From NCBI GenBank assembly GCA_016845145.1, contig JAERTE010000026.1, forward strand, positions 1 through 64,000: 64,000 bases of DNA. Direction: 5' to 3'. Positions 52,007 through 61,647 of this stretch are shown here, in pieces (position 1 is the stretch's first letter; each line of letters begins with the position of its first letter). This DNA comes from Rhodospirillaceae bacterium (GTDB lineage: Bacteria > Pseudomonadota > Alphaproteobacteria > Rhodospirillales > Casp-alpha2). A model generated the notes under the pieces. The model saw only the letters and a list, made by a program, of their open reading frames with translations, was not told the origin of the DNA and made no database searches. The position numbers were made by a program, and so were the translations under genes.

Positions 52007-52824
52007 GCAATGGGAATGGGGAAAACGGCACGCCCAAGGCATATCGGAACGAAAAGTTTCTCAGCAGCTCGGATGCGCGACCGCTCAGGATTATGTCCGA
52101 GTTCATGGAGCCGCAAGCCCGGTTTCGAGACCAGAATGTCAGTGACGTCATCGTTTTTTTCGGCTCGGCGCGGATGTTGTCGCGCGATGATGCGGAGAAA
52201 AATTTGGCTGAAGCGCGTGCAAGCGAAGGAGATATCGCGCGGGCCGAGCGCGATCTCAAGATGTCGGCTTATTACGAGGATGCCCGTACCCTCGCTGGCC
52301 GTCTGACGACATGGTCGAAGGAATTGGAAGACACACACCGCCGTTTTCTGATCTGCACCGGTGGCGGGCCCGGTATCATGGAAGCGGCCAATCGTGGCGC
52401 ATCGGAAGCCGGCGGCATTAATATTGGATTCAATATATCGCTGCCCCATGAGCAGACCGACAACCCCTACGTCACACGCGAGCTTAATTTCGAGTTTCAC
52501 TACTTCTTCATGCGCAAATTCTGGTTCATCTATCTGGCCAAGGCATTGGTCGTGTTCCCCGGTGGGTTCGGGACGCTTGATGAGCTGTTCGAATCGCTGA
52601 CGCTGATTCAGACCAACAAGCTCTCCAAACGCCTACCGATCGTGCTTTACGGCAAATCGTTCTGGCGCGACGTGTTGGATCTGAAAGCGTTGGTTCGTCA
52701 CGGCACCATTTCGGCCGAAGACCTGGATCTGTTTTATGAAACCGATTCATTGGACGATGCCTTCGATCACATTGTCGACCAGCTGACCACCCATTCGCTG
52801 GGAACACCAGGCGGCATTCTTTGA
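52003..52824 (+). CDS. LOG family protein (nucleotide 5'-monophosphate phosphoribohydrolase-like)
   Basis: 273 aa. The two LOG signatures are present: TGGGPGIMEAANRGA and FPGGFGTLDELFE (PGGxGTxxE). Family members cleave nucleotide monophosphates to free base and ribose-5-phosphate, and plant LOG enzymes activate cytokinins. The insert DAEKNLAEARASEGDIARAERDLK, quoted only in part here as AEKNLAEARASEGDIARAE, makes it longer than the compact 190-aa type. It overlaps the HAD gene by 4 bp; the two may act together in nucleotide clean-up. Confidence 0.85.
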   Translation: MSNGNGENGTPKAYRNEKFLSSSDARPLRIMSEFMEPQARFRDQNVSDVIVFFGSARMLSRDDAEKNLAEARASEGDIARAERDLKMSAYYEDARTLAGRLTTWSKELEDTHRRFLICTGGGPGIMEAANRGASEAGGINIGFNISLPHEQTDNPYVTRELNFEFHYFFMRKFWFIYLAKALVVFPGGFGTLDELFESLTLIQTNKLSKRLPIVLYGKSFWRDVLDLKALVRHGTISAEDLDLFYETDSLDDAFDHIVDQLTTHSLGTPGGIL

Positions 52825-53909
52825 AGCCCAGGTTGGCATACCTTATGACAAAAGCGATGATGGGAGGGCTTGGATTTCCGTTGATGATCCTCGCGCTGCT
52901 GGTCGGATGCGTGGTAACGGACCCCGATGAGCCGGTATCAGACAAACCGGCCCATCATGCCGCGGACGGCTTCAAAAATCTCCATATCGAACATCCGAAA
53001 AAGAACCTGTTCGATTTTCTGATCATGAAACATTTCGGCGATACAAACTGGGCCGACCACGCCACGCGCGCAGCTGAGGTTTCGGTGCGGAGCCTGGAGT
53101 TGGAACCTGTATTGAAGCCGGCGCCCGAACGCCTGCAAATCAGCTGGCTCGGCCATTCCACCTTCCTCATTCAATCCGCGGGAATCAATGTTCTAACCGA
53201 CCCGATCTTCTCGGATCGTGCGTCCCCGTTTTCATTCGCCGGACCAGAACGCTATGCGCGCCACGTTGTAAACTACGATCAATTGCCAAAGATCGACTAT
53301 GTGATCATCAGTCACAGCCACTACGACCATCTTGACAGGGCGACAATTCGGAGGCTGGGCGATCAACCCATATATCTCGTGCCATTGCGGTTGAAAACGT
53401 GGTTTGTGGAGCAAGGAATTTCGGCAGATCAGGTCCATGAATTCGACTGGTGGGACAAAGCGGCGTTTGGGGGCCTACACGTACAGGCCATGCCATCGCA
53501 GCATTGGTCCGCTCGAACGTTGTTTGACCGGCACCAAACCCTATGGGCGAGTTGGTTTCTGAAATGGGGAGGCCGCAAAATCTGGTTTGCCGGTGATACC
53601 GGCTACAACAGTACGCAGTTCAAGCAAATTGGCGAAGTGACCGGCGGCGTTGATGTCGCGCTGATTCCGATCGGCGGATATTTGCCGCGCTCCTTTATGG
53701 GGCTTTACCATGTGAATCCCGCAGAGGCGATCATGATCCACACAGATATCGGCGCCGAGACGTCTATCGGCATGCACTGGGGCACCTTTCCACTGACAGC
53801 TGAAGGGCCGATCGATCCGGTTGTGGAACTACGCCGCCAGGTTGGTCTTCAAAACCTGCGCAAGGGCGAATTCATGTCCTTGGCGATTGGCGAGACCCTC
53901 AGATGGTAA
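52821..53909 (+). CDS. MBL-fold metallohydrolase, predicted lipoprotein (NAPE-PLD-like)
   Basis: 362 aa from a TTG that overlaps the LOG stop; ATG 52845 is an alternative start. The N-terminus has a hydrophobic stretch ending in lipobox LLVGC, so the protein is probably periplasmic and lipid-anchored. The metallo-beta-lactamase fold shows ISWLGHSTFLIQ, the metal motif SHSHYDHLD (HxHxDH), QHWSAR, FAGDTGYN and GMHWGTF. This combination matches the UlaG / N-acylphosphatidylethanolamine phospholipase D-like group. The substrate is unknown. Confidence 0.85.
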   Translation: MKPRLAYLMTKAMMGGLGFPLMILALLVGCVVTDPDEPVSDKPAHHAADGFKNLHIEHPKKNLFDFLIMKHFGDTNWADHATRAAEVSVRSLELEPVLKPAPERLQISWLGHSTFLIQSAGINVLTDPIFSDRASPFSFAGPERYARHVVNYDQLPKIDYVIISHSHYDHLDRATIRRLGDQPIYLVPLRLKTWFVEQGISADQVHEFDWWDKAAFGGLHVQAMPSQHWSARTLFDRHQTLWASWFLKWGGRKIWFAGDTGYNSTQFKQIGEVTGGVDVALIPIGGYLPRSFMGLYHVNPAEAIMIHTDIGAETSIGMHWGTFPLTAEGPIDPVVELRRQVGLQNLRKGEFMSLAIGETLRW

Positions 53910-54036
53910 ACGACTGCGCGGCATCTATCCCCGCCGGTTTCTGACACGCGATAGGCGTGTGCGAACGACCCCGTGCGATTTTGAGACAATATGGTAAGTT
54001 CCGGCCCATCCAGGCCAAGGAAAGACAAGGAAACTT

Positions 54037-56817
54037 ATGAATTTGGACGCTGTGGAAAATGCAGATACCGAAGGTGTCGCCGATAAGGATGTGCCGCTCC
54101 GTGATGATATCCGGCTTCTTGGGCGGTTGTTGGGCGATATTGTACGTGCGCAGGAAGGCGATGAGATTTTTGATATCGTCGAACGCATCCGGCGCCTTTC
54201 CATCAGCTTCCACCGTGACGAGGATGATGATGCAAAGCACGATTTGGAGAAAACACTTCGCAAACTGAATCCAACCGAAGCCGTCTCGGTTATTCGTGCC
54301 TACAGCTATTTCTCACATCTCGCCAACATTGCCGAGGACCAACACCATATTCGTCGCACCCGTAGCCACGACATTGCCGGATCCCCGCCGAGGGCCGGGA
54401 CCGTGGCGAAGGCGCTTCGCGATGCTGTCGATGCCGGACATACCGCGGACGATTTGCGCGCGGTGTTTGCCGACGCATATGTCTCGCCGGTATTGACCGC
54501 GCACCCGACCGAAGTACGCCGTAAAAGCACAATGCATCGCGAGATGGACGTGGCAGCTCTGCTGACGCGTCGCGAGAACGGTTTCCGGAGTGATGAAGAG
54601 CTCGCGGAAATCAATGATGAGCTGACGCGCAACATTCTCGTTCTTTGGCAAACCAACTTATTGCGTCAGACCCGGTTGGATGTGTTGGACGAAGTGACCA
54701 ATGCCATGTCCTATTTTGACTATACTTTCTTCAAGGAGATGCCGCGTCTCTATGCCAAGCTCGAAGACCAGTTGGTGAAAATCGACCCCGATGCACCTGA
54801 GCAGCCGCTCGAATCGTTTCTCCGGATCGGCAATTGGGTAGGTGGCGACCGGGATGGAAACCCTTTCGTTACGGCGGACATTCTGAATGAAACCCTTCGT
54901 CGGCAAAGTGCGAAGGCAATCGCGTACTATCTAGAGGAAATCCATCAACTTGGCGAGGAACTGCCGCTGTCTATGGCTGTCGTCGATGCTTCACCAGCAC
55001 TGCTCGAGTTCGCCGCCTTGTCGCCGGATATATCTCCGCATCGCCAGATCGAGCCCTACCGCCGGGCTCTTTCATGGATTTATGCAAAACTGGCCGCAAG
55101 CCAGATGCAATTGAACAGAGAGCGGTCAGCCCGAAAGCCGTTGGCAGAAGCGAACCCTTATATCCTCGTCCAAGAACTGCTCGTTGATCTTGATATCATC
55201 TATAGTTCCTTGGTCGAAAATGGTTCGCGATCTTTGGCTCAGGGCCGGCTGCGGAACTTAAGACGGGCTATCGATTGTTTCGGGTTTTATCTGGCCAGGA
55301 TGGATATGCGTCAGAATTCGGACGTTCATGCGGCCTGTCTGCACGACCTTTTCGAGGTGGCCGCTCCGGGCACGGGTTATGCGGATTTGTCGGAAGACGA
55401 TCGGGTTGGCCTTTTGTGCCAGGAACTCGATACGGTGCGGCCTTTGGTGTCGCCACATCGGCTGTATTCCGATCAGACGTCCAATGAATTGGCTATCTTC
55501 AATGCTGCACGAGAGAATTTTCATCGCTACGGTCCCGAGTGCATCGCCCATTCCATTGTATCAAACACACAGAATGCATCGGATATTCTTGGTTTGGCCG
55601 TGCTTTTGAAAGAGGCTGGCCTCGTCAACCGAGATGGTGATTGCATGATCAATCTGGTGCCGCTGTTCGAAACCATCGACGACCTACGCCGATGCGTATC
55701 GATTATGGATCGGTTGTTTTCATTGCCCGCCTACCGGCGGTTCATCGATAGCCTGGGCGGCGTTCAGGAGGTGATGCTCGGCTATTCGGACAGTAACAAG
55801 GACGGCGGTTATGTCACCTCCGGATGGGAGCTCTACAAAGCGGAGGTCGGGTTGGTCGATCTGGCCAAGCGCCATGGCATTCGGCTGCGCCTGTTTCATG
55901 GCCGTGGCGGCACTGTCGGACGCGGCGGCGGGCCCAGTTATGATGCTATTCTGGCACAGCCACCGGGTGCCGTGAATGGACAAATCCGCCTGACCGAGCA
56001 GGGCGAGATCATCTCCAGCAAGTACACCAACCCGGAAGTCGGGCGGCGCAACCTTGAAATCCATGTCGCGGCTACGCTCGAGGCGACACTAATGCATCCG
56101 CAGCTCGGCGCTGTACCGGAGGACTTCGCAGAAATCATGGAGAAGTTGTCCGACGCCGCTTTCCGGGCATACCGCGCACTTGTCTTTGAGACACCGGGGT
56201 TCAATGACTACTTTCAGGCGGCGACGGTTATCGATGAAATTTCTACTTTGAATATCGGTTCACGGCCGGCATCGCGAAAGCAAGGAGGCCGCATCGAAGA
56301 TTTGCGGGCCATCCCGTGGGTATTCAGCTGGTCGCAATGCCGGATCATGCTTCCTGGCTGGTATGGGTTTGGCTCGGCGGTTTCGTCCTGGCTCGATGAA
56401 AATCCGGATGATGGATTACAGCGCCTGCGCAGTATGTATGCGAATTGGCCGTTCTTCCGCACGTTATTGTCGAACATGGACATGGTGCTGTCGAAAACCA
56501 ACATGGCGATTGCCAGACGGTATTCCGAACTGGTCGACGATGAGAAACTACGTAAGCAGATTTTCGCGCGAATCCGTGACGAGCGGAGAACGTCGATCAG
56601 GGCTCTTTTGGAGATTACAGAATCCGATGAGCTGCTCGCATCAAATCCGTTGCTGGCGCGCTCGATCCACAACCGGTTTCCGTATGTCGATCCTCTGAAC
56701 CATCTTCAGGTCGAGTTGTTGAAATCGCACCGGGAAAGGTCCCGGGACCCAAAGGTCCTTCGCGGCTTGTTGTTGACCATCAACGGAATATCCGCAGGAT
56801 TGCGCAATAGCGGCTAA
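54037..56817 (+). CDS. ppc: Phosphoenolpyruvate carboxylase
   Basis: 926 aa. It makes oxaloacetate from PEP and bicarbonate. Catalytic His is in VLTAHPTEVRRKST, with the later signatures GYSDSNKDGGYVTSGW and FHGRGGTVGRGGGP. The C-terminus ends NGISAGLRNSG, close to the usual NGxAxGxRNTG that carries feedback regulation. AAGGAAAGACAAGGAAA precedes the ATG. It is a single gene, with ilvE convergent 35 bp away. Confidence 0.97.
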   Translation: MNLDAVENADTEGVADKDVPLRDDIRLLGRLLGDIVRAQEGDEIFDIVERIRRLSISFHRDEDDDAKHDLEKTLRKLNPTEAVSVIRAYSYFSHLANIAEDQHHIRRTRSHDIAGSPPRAGTVAKALRDAVDAGHTADDLRAVFADAYVSPVLTAHPTEVRRKSTMHREMDVAALLTRRENGFRSDEELAEINDELTRNILVLWQTNLLRQTRLDVLDEVTNAMSYFDYTFFKEMPRLYAKLEDQLVKIDPDAPEQPLESFLRIGNWVGGDRDGNPFVTADILNETLRRQSAKAIAYYLEEIHQLGEELPLSMAVVDASPALLEFAALSPDISPHRQIEPYRRALSWIYAKLAASQMQLNRERSARKPLAEANPYILVQELLVDLDIIYSSLVENGSRSLAQGRLRNLRRAIDCFGFYLARMDMRQNSDVHAACLHDLFEVAAPGTGYADLSEDDRVGLLCQELDTVRPLVSPHRLYSDQTSNELAIFNAARENFHRYGPECIAHSIVSNTQNASDILGLAVLLKEAGLVNRDGDCMINLVPLFETIDDLRRCVSIMDRLFSLPAYRRFIDSLGGVQEVMLGYSDSNKDGGYVTSGWELYKAEVGLVDLAKRHGIRLRLFHGRGGTVGRGGGPSYDAILAQPPGAVNGQIRLTEQGEIISSKYTNPEVGRRNLEIHVAATLEATLMHPQLGAVPEDFAEIMEKLSDAAFRAYRALVFETPGFNDYFQAATVIDEISTLNIGSRPASRKQGGRIEDLRAIPWVFSWSQCRIMLPGWYGFGSAVSSWLDENPDDGLQRLRSMYANWPFFRTLLSNMDMVLSKTNMAIARRYSELVDDEKLRKQIFARIRDERRTSIRALLEITESDELLASNPLLARSIHNRFPYVDPLNHLQVELLKSHRERSRDPKVLRGLLLTINGISAGLRNSG

Positions 56818-56852
56818 AGGGGCTTTCCCGCCAGATGACTGATTGTGTGCCG

Positions 56853-57755
56853 CTACGCCGCGTCGGCCGCTGCCGTTTTGCCGACTGCCGCATCGTAGTC
56901 GTCGATCAACCAATTGGTGATGTCGCCAACCGTGAACTTGTGCTCATCGATCTCGCCCACGGGCGTCACTTCCGCCGCCGTGCCGGTCAGGAATACCTCT
57001 GTGGCGTTGGCGAGTTCATCGGGCATGATGACGCGTTCGATAACTTCGATGCCGCGTGCTTCGGCCAATTCGATGACTGTTTTTCGGGTAATGCCGTTGA
57101 GGAAGCAGTCGGGAATCGGTGTGTGCAGTTTGCCGTCGCCCATGACCATGAAGATGTTGGCCCCGGTGGCCTCGGCGACCTGGCCACGCCAATCCAGCAT
57201 CAAGGAATCGTCGTAGCCCTCGGCCTCGGCAGCATGTTTGGAAAGCGTGCAGATCATATAGAGACCCGCTGCCTTGGCATGCACCGGCGCTGTTTCGGGC
57301 GCCGGGCGCCGCCATTTGCTGGTTTTGAGGCGAATGCCCTTGGCGCGCGCCTCGGGAGAGAAATACGAAGGCCACGGCCATGCCGCGATGGCCAGATGGA
57401 TGGTGTTGGATTGCGCTGACACCCCCATCATCTCCGAGCCACGCCAGGCAACAGGCCGGATGTAGCCGTCGACAATGCCGTTGATCGTGCAAACCTCATT
57501 GCAAGCGGCGTCGATTTCATCGGCGCTGTACGGAATCTCGAAGCCGAGCACCTGCGCCGACATCAGCAGCCGGTCCGTGTGTTCGCGCAACTTGAAAATG
57601 TTGCTGGCATAGGACCGCTCGCCCTCAAACACGCATGAGCCATAATGCAGGCCATGGGTGAGAACGTGTACGTCGGCATCGCGCCAGGGCATCATCTTGC
57701 CGTCGTACCAGATTTGCCCTTCCAGGCTGTCAAATGAGGTGCTGTCCGTCGCCAT
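56853..57755 (-). CDS. ilvE: Branched-chain amino acid aminotransferase
   Basis: 300 aa PLP enzyme. GQIWYDGKMMPWRDADVHVL and LHYGSCVFEGERSY are typical of IlvE; the PLP lysine is in VHAKAAGLYM, and EATGANIFMV and LTGTAAEVTPVGEID are late signatures. It carries out the last step of Leu, Ile and Val synthesis. It is divergent from the MarR gene, with a good promoter in between. Confidence 0.95.
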   Translation of the reverse strand: MATDSTSFDSLEGQIWYDGKMMPWRDADVHVLTHGLHYGSCVFEGERSYASNIFKLREHTDRLLMSAQVLGFEIPYSADEIDAACNEVCTINGIVDGYIRPVAWRGSEMMGVSAQSNTIHLAIAAWPWPSYFSPEARAKGIRLKTSKWRRPAPETAPVHAKAAGLYMICTLSKHAAEAEGYDDSLMLDWRGQVAEATGANIFMVMGDGKLHTPIPDCFLNGITRKTVIELAEARGIEVIERVIMPDELANATEVFLTGTAAEVTPVGEIDEHKFTVGDITNWLIDDYDAAVGKTAAADAA

Positions 57756-57802
57756 TGTAATAATCTTTCATCTCGGGAGTCTGAAACCAAAGGTTCTTGC
57801 GT

Positions 57803-57831
57803 TTCGTAGCATTGTCGTGCATATATGTCAA
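57803..57831 (-). promoter_or_regulatory. Candidate ilvE promoter
   Basis: On the minus strand a consensus -35 TTGACA (57831-57826) is followed after 17 bp by TACGAA (57808-57803). It lies about 50 bp before the ilvE start. The -35 overlaps the palindrome CATATATG (57820-57827) and lies just upstream of the MarR gene, so MarR-family binding there could affect both genes (inference). Confidence 0.5.
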
Positions 57832-57860
57832 TAACACTGACTTATATTTCAGGTTCTTTT

Positions 57861-58328
57861 ATGCCCCAGCACGGCCCCCAGCACGGCGAAGGCATGCGCC
57901 AAGCCATTGAGCTCTTGTTTTTTGCCTATCGGGATTTTACCGGCGAAGCCGATGATATTTTGACCGAGTACGGCTTCGGGCGCGCTCATCACCGAGCTTT
58001 GTATTTCGTCGGCCGCAACCCCGGTGTCGCCGTGAACGAGTTATTGGCGATCTTAAAAATAACCAAACAAAGCCTGGCCCGCGTGTTGGGCCAATTGATC
58101 GATGAAGGCTATATCCGCCAAGACAACGACCCGGCTGATGGTCGAAAACGATTGCTGAGTTTGACCGACAAAGGAGAGCAACTGGAAGTCTTGCTGATGG
58201 AGCGCCAAAGCCATCGTATCCAACGCGCCTTTGAAGCTGCCGGCGTTGGTGCGGACGCTGGGTTCATGCGGGTCTTGGAAGCGATGATCGATGATCGGGA
58301 CGCGGTGCACTTGAGTGGCGAGGATTGA
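57861..58328 (+). CDS. MarR-family transcriptional regulator (PetP-like)
   Basis: 155 aa winged-helix regulator. RAHHRALYFVGRNPGVAVNELLAIL is the second helix region and helix-turn-helix start (quoted in part), KQSLARVLGQLIDEGYI the recognition helix, and RKRLLSLTDKG the wing. It lies 4 bp before an OmpR-type regulator, the same order as petP-petR of Rhodobacter capsulatus. ATG 57861 is preferred; an ATG at 57825 would overlap the ilvE -35. Confidence 0.82.
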   Translation: MPQHGPQHGEGMRQAIELLFFAYRDFTGEADDILTEYGFGRAHHRALYFVGRNPGVAVNELLAILKITKQSLARVLGQLIDEGYIRQDNDPADGRKRLLSLTDKGEQLEVLLMERQSHRIQRAFEAAGVGADAGFMRVLEAMIDDRDAVHLSGED

Positions 58329-58332
58329 AGGC

Positions 58333-59025
58333 GTGACGGATCTCGGAACCGGCGTGCCGCATGTCCTGGTCGTTGATGACGACGACCGGCTGCGCGACCT
58401 TTTGATCAAATACCTGAGCGAAAACGGATTTCTCGCCAGCGGCGCGGAGGACGCCAAGGCCGCCCGCGCCAAACTGCACACGTTGGCGTTCGATCTCCTT
58501 GTTCTTGATTTGATGATGCCGGGCGAAACCGGCCTCGAGCTAGCGCACGACCTGCGGCGCACCAACAACGTGCCGATCTTGATGCTGACGGCCATGAACG
58601 AGCCCGACGACCGGATTCGCGGCCTGGAGCACGGTGCCGATGACTACCTCGGCAAACCGTTCGAACCGCGTGAACTGGTACTCCGCATCAATTCCATTTT
58701 GCGCCGTGTGCCCGAACAACAAGAGTTGCCCGACGAGATTGCTTTGGGCGACGTCGTGTTTCGTCCTGTCCGGAGCGAGTTGGTTCGCGAAGGTGCGCCG
58801 GTACGTCTGACCGATGCCGAAGCCGCCTTGCTGGGTGCGCTTGCGGCTCGGCCCGGCGATGTGTTTTCACGTGAAGACCTGATCGCCATCACTGATACGC
58901 AAGGTGGCGGCCGGGCGGTCGATGTGCAAATCACCCGACTCCGACGCAAGATCGAAGCCGACCCACGCCAGCCCCGCTATTTACAAACAGTGCGGGGCAA
59001 GGGTTACATGCTGATACCGGATTGA
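58333..59025 (+). CDS. OmpR-family response regulator (PetR-like)
   Basis: 230 aa. The receiver (about 8-122) has the acidic pair VVDDDDRLRDLL, phosphoacceptor Asp in LVLDLMMPGETG, LTA switch residue and Lys in LGKPFEPREL. The C-terminal winged helix (about 140-230) ends with the usual GGRAVDVQITRLRRKIE and TVRGKGYMLIPD. The start is GTG at 58333. The cognate kinase follows 15 bp later. Confidence 0.92.
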   Translation: MTDLGTGVPHVLVVDDDDRLRDLLIKYLSENGFLASGAEDAKAARAKLHTLAFDLLVLDLMMPGETGLELAHDLRRTNNVPILMLTAMNEPDDRIRGLEHGADDYLGKPFEPRELVLRINSILRRVPEQQELPDEIALGDVVFRPVRSELVREGAPVRLTDAEAALLGALAARPGDVFSREDLIAITDTQGGGRAVDVQITRLRRKIEADPRQPRYLQTVRGKGYMLIPD

Positions 59026-59040
59026 TAGAAGGGCGGCGCC

Positions 59041-60351
59041 ATGGTCTTCAGTATCAAGGATTACCTGCCGAAGAGTTTGCTCGGCCGGTCGTTGTTGATC
59101 ATTGTCGTGCCCTTGATCTTGCTGCAGGTGGTGTCCGGCTTCATCTTTTTCGAGGCCCACTGGGACAAGGTCTCGCTGCGATTGGCGCGCGGCGTTGCCG
59201 GTGATATCGCAACAGTTATCAATCTTCTGCGGGCCGACCCGACCCCGGAACAACGGGCGCTCATTTTGGATACGGCGGCGGAGAAAATGCAGCTGGTCGT
59301 GACGATCCGCGAAGGTGCGGTTTTGAAACCCACACAATCGCTTGCGGAAGGGTTGACCGGCCGGATGATGACCCGTGCCATGCGTGAGTACGTGGGTAAG
59401 CCGGCGTTGATCGACACCGAGAGCGTACCTCGCCACGTGGTGGTCGATGTGCAACTGCCGAACGCCGTCTTGCATGTGGTCGCGACCCGCAAGCGGTTGT
59501 TCTCCAGTACTGCCTATGTGTTTGTCGCATGGATGGTGGGTACGTCTTTAATCTTATTTGGTGTTGCGATGATCTTCATGCGCAATCAGGTCAAACCGAT
59601 CAGGCGTTTGGCGCAGGCGGCGGACGATTTCGGCATGGGGCGCGAGGTCGGGAATTTCAAACCCGAAGGTGCTACGGAGGTGCGCCAGGCGGCGGCGGCG
59701 TTTATGGCGATGCGCGAGCGCATTGTGCGCCAAATTCGGCAACGCACCGACATGCTGGCCGGCGTTTCCCATGACCTGCGCACACCGCTCACCCGGATGC
59801 GCCTGCAATTGGCGATGCTCGACCCGGCCTTGGCGGAGGAACTGAAAGCCGATGTCGATGAAATGGAGCATATGCTGGAAGGGTATTTGGCCTTTGCGCG
59901 CGGCGAGGGAACAGAGCCGCCAGTGCCGACGGATATGAGTGCCTTGCTCGAAGACATCGCCCATCAAGCTCGGCGTAAGGGAGGGCGTATCGACCTGCAT
60001 ACCGAGGGCGAGCTAATGGTGCCCTTGCGGCCTACCGCGTTTCGGCGTTGCGCAACCAACATCTTGGAAAACGCCATGCGCTATGGTGAGCATATCACGG
60101 TGCGGGCCGGTTTGCGCACGGGCGGGGTCGATGTGGTTATTGACGATGACGGTCCTGGCATTCCTGCCGATCAGCGCGAAGACGTATTCAAACCGTTTTA
60201 CCGAATTGATAGTTCGCGCAACCCGGAAACCGGCGGTGTTGGCTTGGGATTGAGCATTGCCCGCGACGTCGTCCGTGGTTTGGGCGGCGAGATTTCGCTG
60301 GAAGATTCGACTTTGGGCGGTTTGCGCGTGCGGCTTCGGCTTCCGTTATAA
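59041..60351 (+). CDS. Sensor histidine kinase with HAMP domain (EnvZ-like)
   Basis: 436 aa. TM1 is about residues 14-36, a periplasmic segment follows to about 155, and TM2 is about 158-180. HAMP starts at RNQVKPIRRLAQAADDFG. HisKA has GVSHDLRTPLTRMRLQLAML, with His near residue 244. The ATPase has ENAMRYG, DDDGPGIP and GGVGLGLSIARDVV. It is the partner of the adjacent OmpR-type regulator. The short periplasmic loop gives no hint of the signal. Confidence 0.93.
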   Translation: MVFSIKDYLPKSLLGRSLLIIVVPLILLQVVSGFIFFEAHWDKVSLRLARGVAGDIATVINLLRADPTPEQRALILDTAAEKMQLVVTIREGAVLKPTQSLAEGLTGRMMTRAMREYVGKPALIDTESVPRHVVVDVQLPNAVLHVVATRKRLFSSTAYVFVAWMVGTSLILFGVAMIFMRNQVKPIRRLAQAADDFGMGREVGNFKPEGATEVRQAAAAFMAMRERIVRQIRQRTDMLAGVSHDLRTPLTRMRLQLAMLDPALAEELKADVDEMEHMLEGYLAFARGEGTEPPVPTDMSALLEDIAHQARRKGGRIDLHTEGELMVPLRPTAFRRCATNILENAMRYGEHITVRAGLRTGGVDVVIDDDGPGIPADQREDVFKPFYRIDSSRNPETGGVGLGLSIARDVVRGLGGEISLEDSTLGGLRVRLRLPL

Positions 60352-60488
60352 AGGACTAAGAAAAACTAATTACCGCTTCAAAAGTCTGGCAACAGTTGCA
60401 ATAATCCCTTAGTGTCGTTATATGGCTTTGGGCGTAGAATAACTCCCGTTGTGGGATATGCGTGGGACATGCAGTTAAGGAGGCTGAA

Positions 60489-61154
60489 TTGCCGCAATCG
60501 AAAACGTTGAGAGTATTGCTTGCTGACGATCACGCGCTGTTTCGCGAAGGCATGAAGCACATTCTTCTGGGCCTAGATGACGGTGTTGAGGTCATTGAAG
60601 CCGCAAGTTACGGCGATGCGCGTGAGTGTATCGCCAATGAACAGGCGTTCGATATGGCGCTTGTCGATTTGGCCATGCCCGGCCTCGACAACTTTGCCGG
60701 GCTGAAAAGCCTGTGCGAGGAGATCGGTGAGGTGCCGGTGGTTGTGGTATCGGCAATGGAAGGCGGCAACGAGATTCGCAAGGCCATGGATTGCGGCGCC
60801 TCCGGTTATGTGCCCAAAACCCTGGATAGCAACGTGGTCTTGAGTGCGTTGAAGCTCGTGTTTTCCGGTGGCGTCTATCTGCCGACCAATCTTTTGGGCG
60901 CGGCTGAAAGCGAAGGCGGCTCTGAGAGGCGTGGCAGCGATGGCGGCAAAGGACCGCTGACGCCCCGGCAATGCGACGTGCTGGACTTGATGGCTAAGGG
61001 CTACTCGAATAAGGAAATTGCCCGCACGCTGGATTTGGCTGAGGGTACCGTGAAATTGCATGTGACCGCTTTGCTGAAGGCGCTGGACGTCTCCAACCGC
61101 ACGCAAGCTGTCATTAAAGCCACGGCCATGGGCCTGACGACGACCTCTACATAA
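60489..61154 (+). CDS. LuxR/NarL-family response regulator, orphan
   Basis: 221 aa. The receiver starts RVLLADDHALFREGM, with phosphoacceptor Asp in LVDLAMPG and Lys in GYVPKTL. A Gly/Ser linker leads to the LuxR helix-turn-helix: LTPRQCDVLDLMAKGYSNKE and GTVKLHVTALLKALDVSNRT. The start is TTG 60489, because a perfect AAGGAGG (60477-60483) precedes it by 5 bp; a GTG at 60462 has no ribosome binding site. No kinase is adjacent in the same operon, so its partner is elsewhere. Confidence 0.88.
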   Translation: MPQSKTLRVLLADDHALFREGMKHILLGLDDGVEVIEAASYGDARECIANEQAFDMALVDLAMPGLDNFAGLKSLCEEIGEVPVVVVSAMEGGNEIRKAMDCGASGYVPKTLDSNVVLSALKLVFSGGVYLPTNLLGAAESEGGSERRGSDGGKGPLTPRQCDVLDLMAKGYSNKEIARTLDLAEGTVKLHVTALLKALDVSNRTQAVIKATAMGLTTTST

Positions 61155-61159
61155 TAGGA

Positions 61160-61495
61160 CTAAAAAAGTTTCCCGCCATTGGGGACAGCGTTTGTCGGTT
61201 GGATCAATACGACCTCGCCCTCGGTGTCCGGAAATCCAAGTATCAGAACCTCAGACATAAACTTGCCGATCTGCTTGGCCGGGAAATTGACCACGCCTGC
61301 CACTTGCTGGCCGATGATCGATTCGGGCGTGTAGTACGCGGTAATCTGGGCTGATGTCTTGCGCTCGCCGATTTCGGGGCCGAAATCCACCCAAACCTTA
61401 AGTGCCGGTTTGCGCGCTTCGGGGTAGGGCTCGGCGCGGACCACGGTACCCACCCGGATATCGACCTTCATGAAGTCGTCGAAATTAATTTCCAT
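61160..61495 (-). CDS. csaA: tRNA-binding-domain protein CsaA
   Basis: 111 aa OB-fold protein. FMKVDIRVGTVVRAEPYPEAR and KTSAQITAYYTPESIIGQQV plus FPDTEGEVVLIQP are the standard CsaA / EMAP-II-like motifs. CsaA has chaperone activity and binds tRNA in other bacteria. It converges with the LuxR-type regulator, their stops only 5 bp apart. Confidence 0.9.
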   Translation of the reverse strand: MEINFDDFMKVDIRVGTVVRAEPYPEARKPALKVWVDFGPEIGERKTSAQITAYYTPESIIGQQVAGVVNFPAKQIGKFMSEVLILGFPDTEGEVVLIQPTNAVPNGGKLF

Positions 61496-61564
61496 TCAGC
61501 GCCTCCGTTGTTTCGGCCCACCGTTGTATCAACAATGCTGGCACGAGCATCCCATCCAGACAAG

Positions 61565-61620
61565 AAAAGGCCGCCTGTCCGAGGGGATTCCGTAGTCGGA
61601 TTTCCCATGGCCAGGCGGCC
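61565..61620 (-). terminator. Rho-independent terminator after the phasin gene
   Basis: Perfect 9-bp arms GGCCGCCTG (61569-61577) and CAGGCGGCC (61612-61620) enclose a loop that can itself fold (TCCGA/TCGGA). On the minus strand the structure is followed by TTTT (61568-61565). It lies 27 bp after the phasin stop. Confidence 0.8.
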
Positions 61621-61647
61621 AAACTTCTTAGGCGATGAAAAAGTAGC

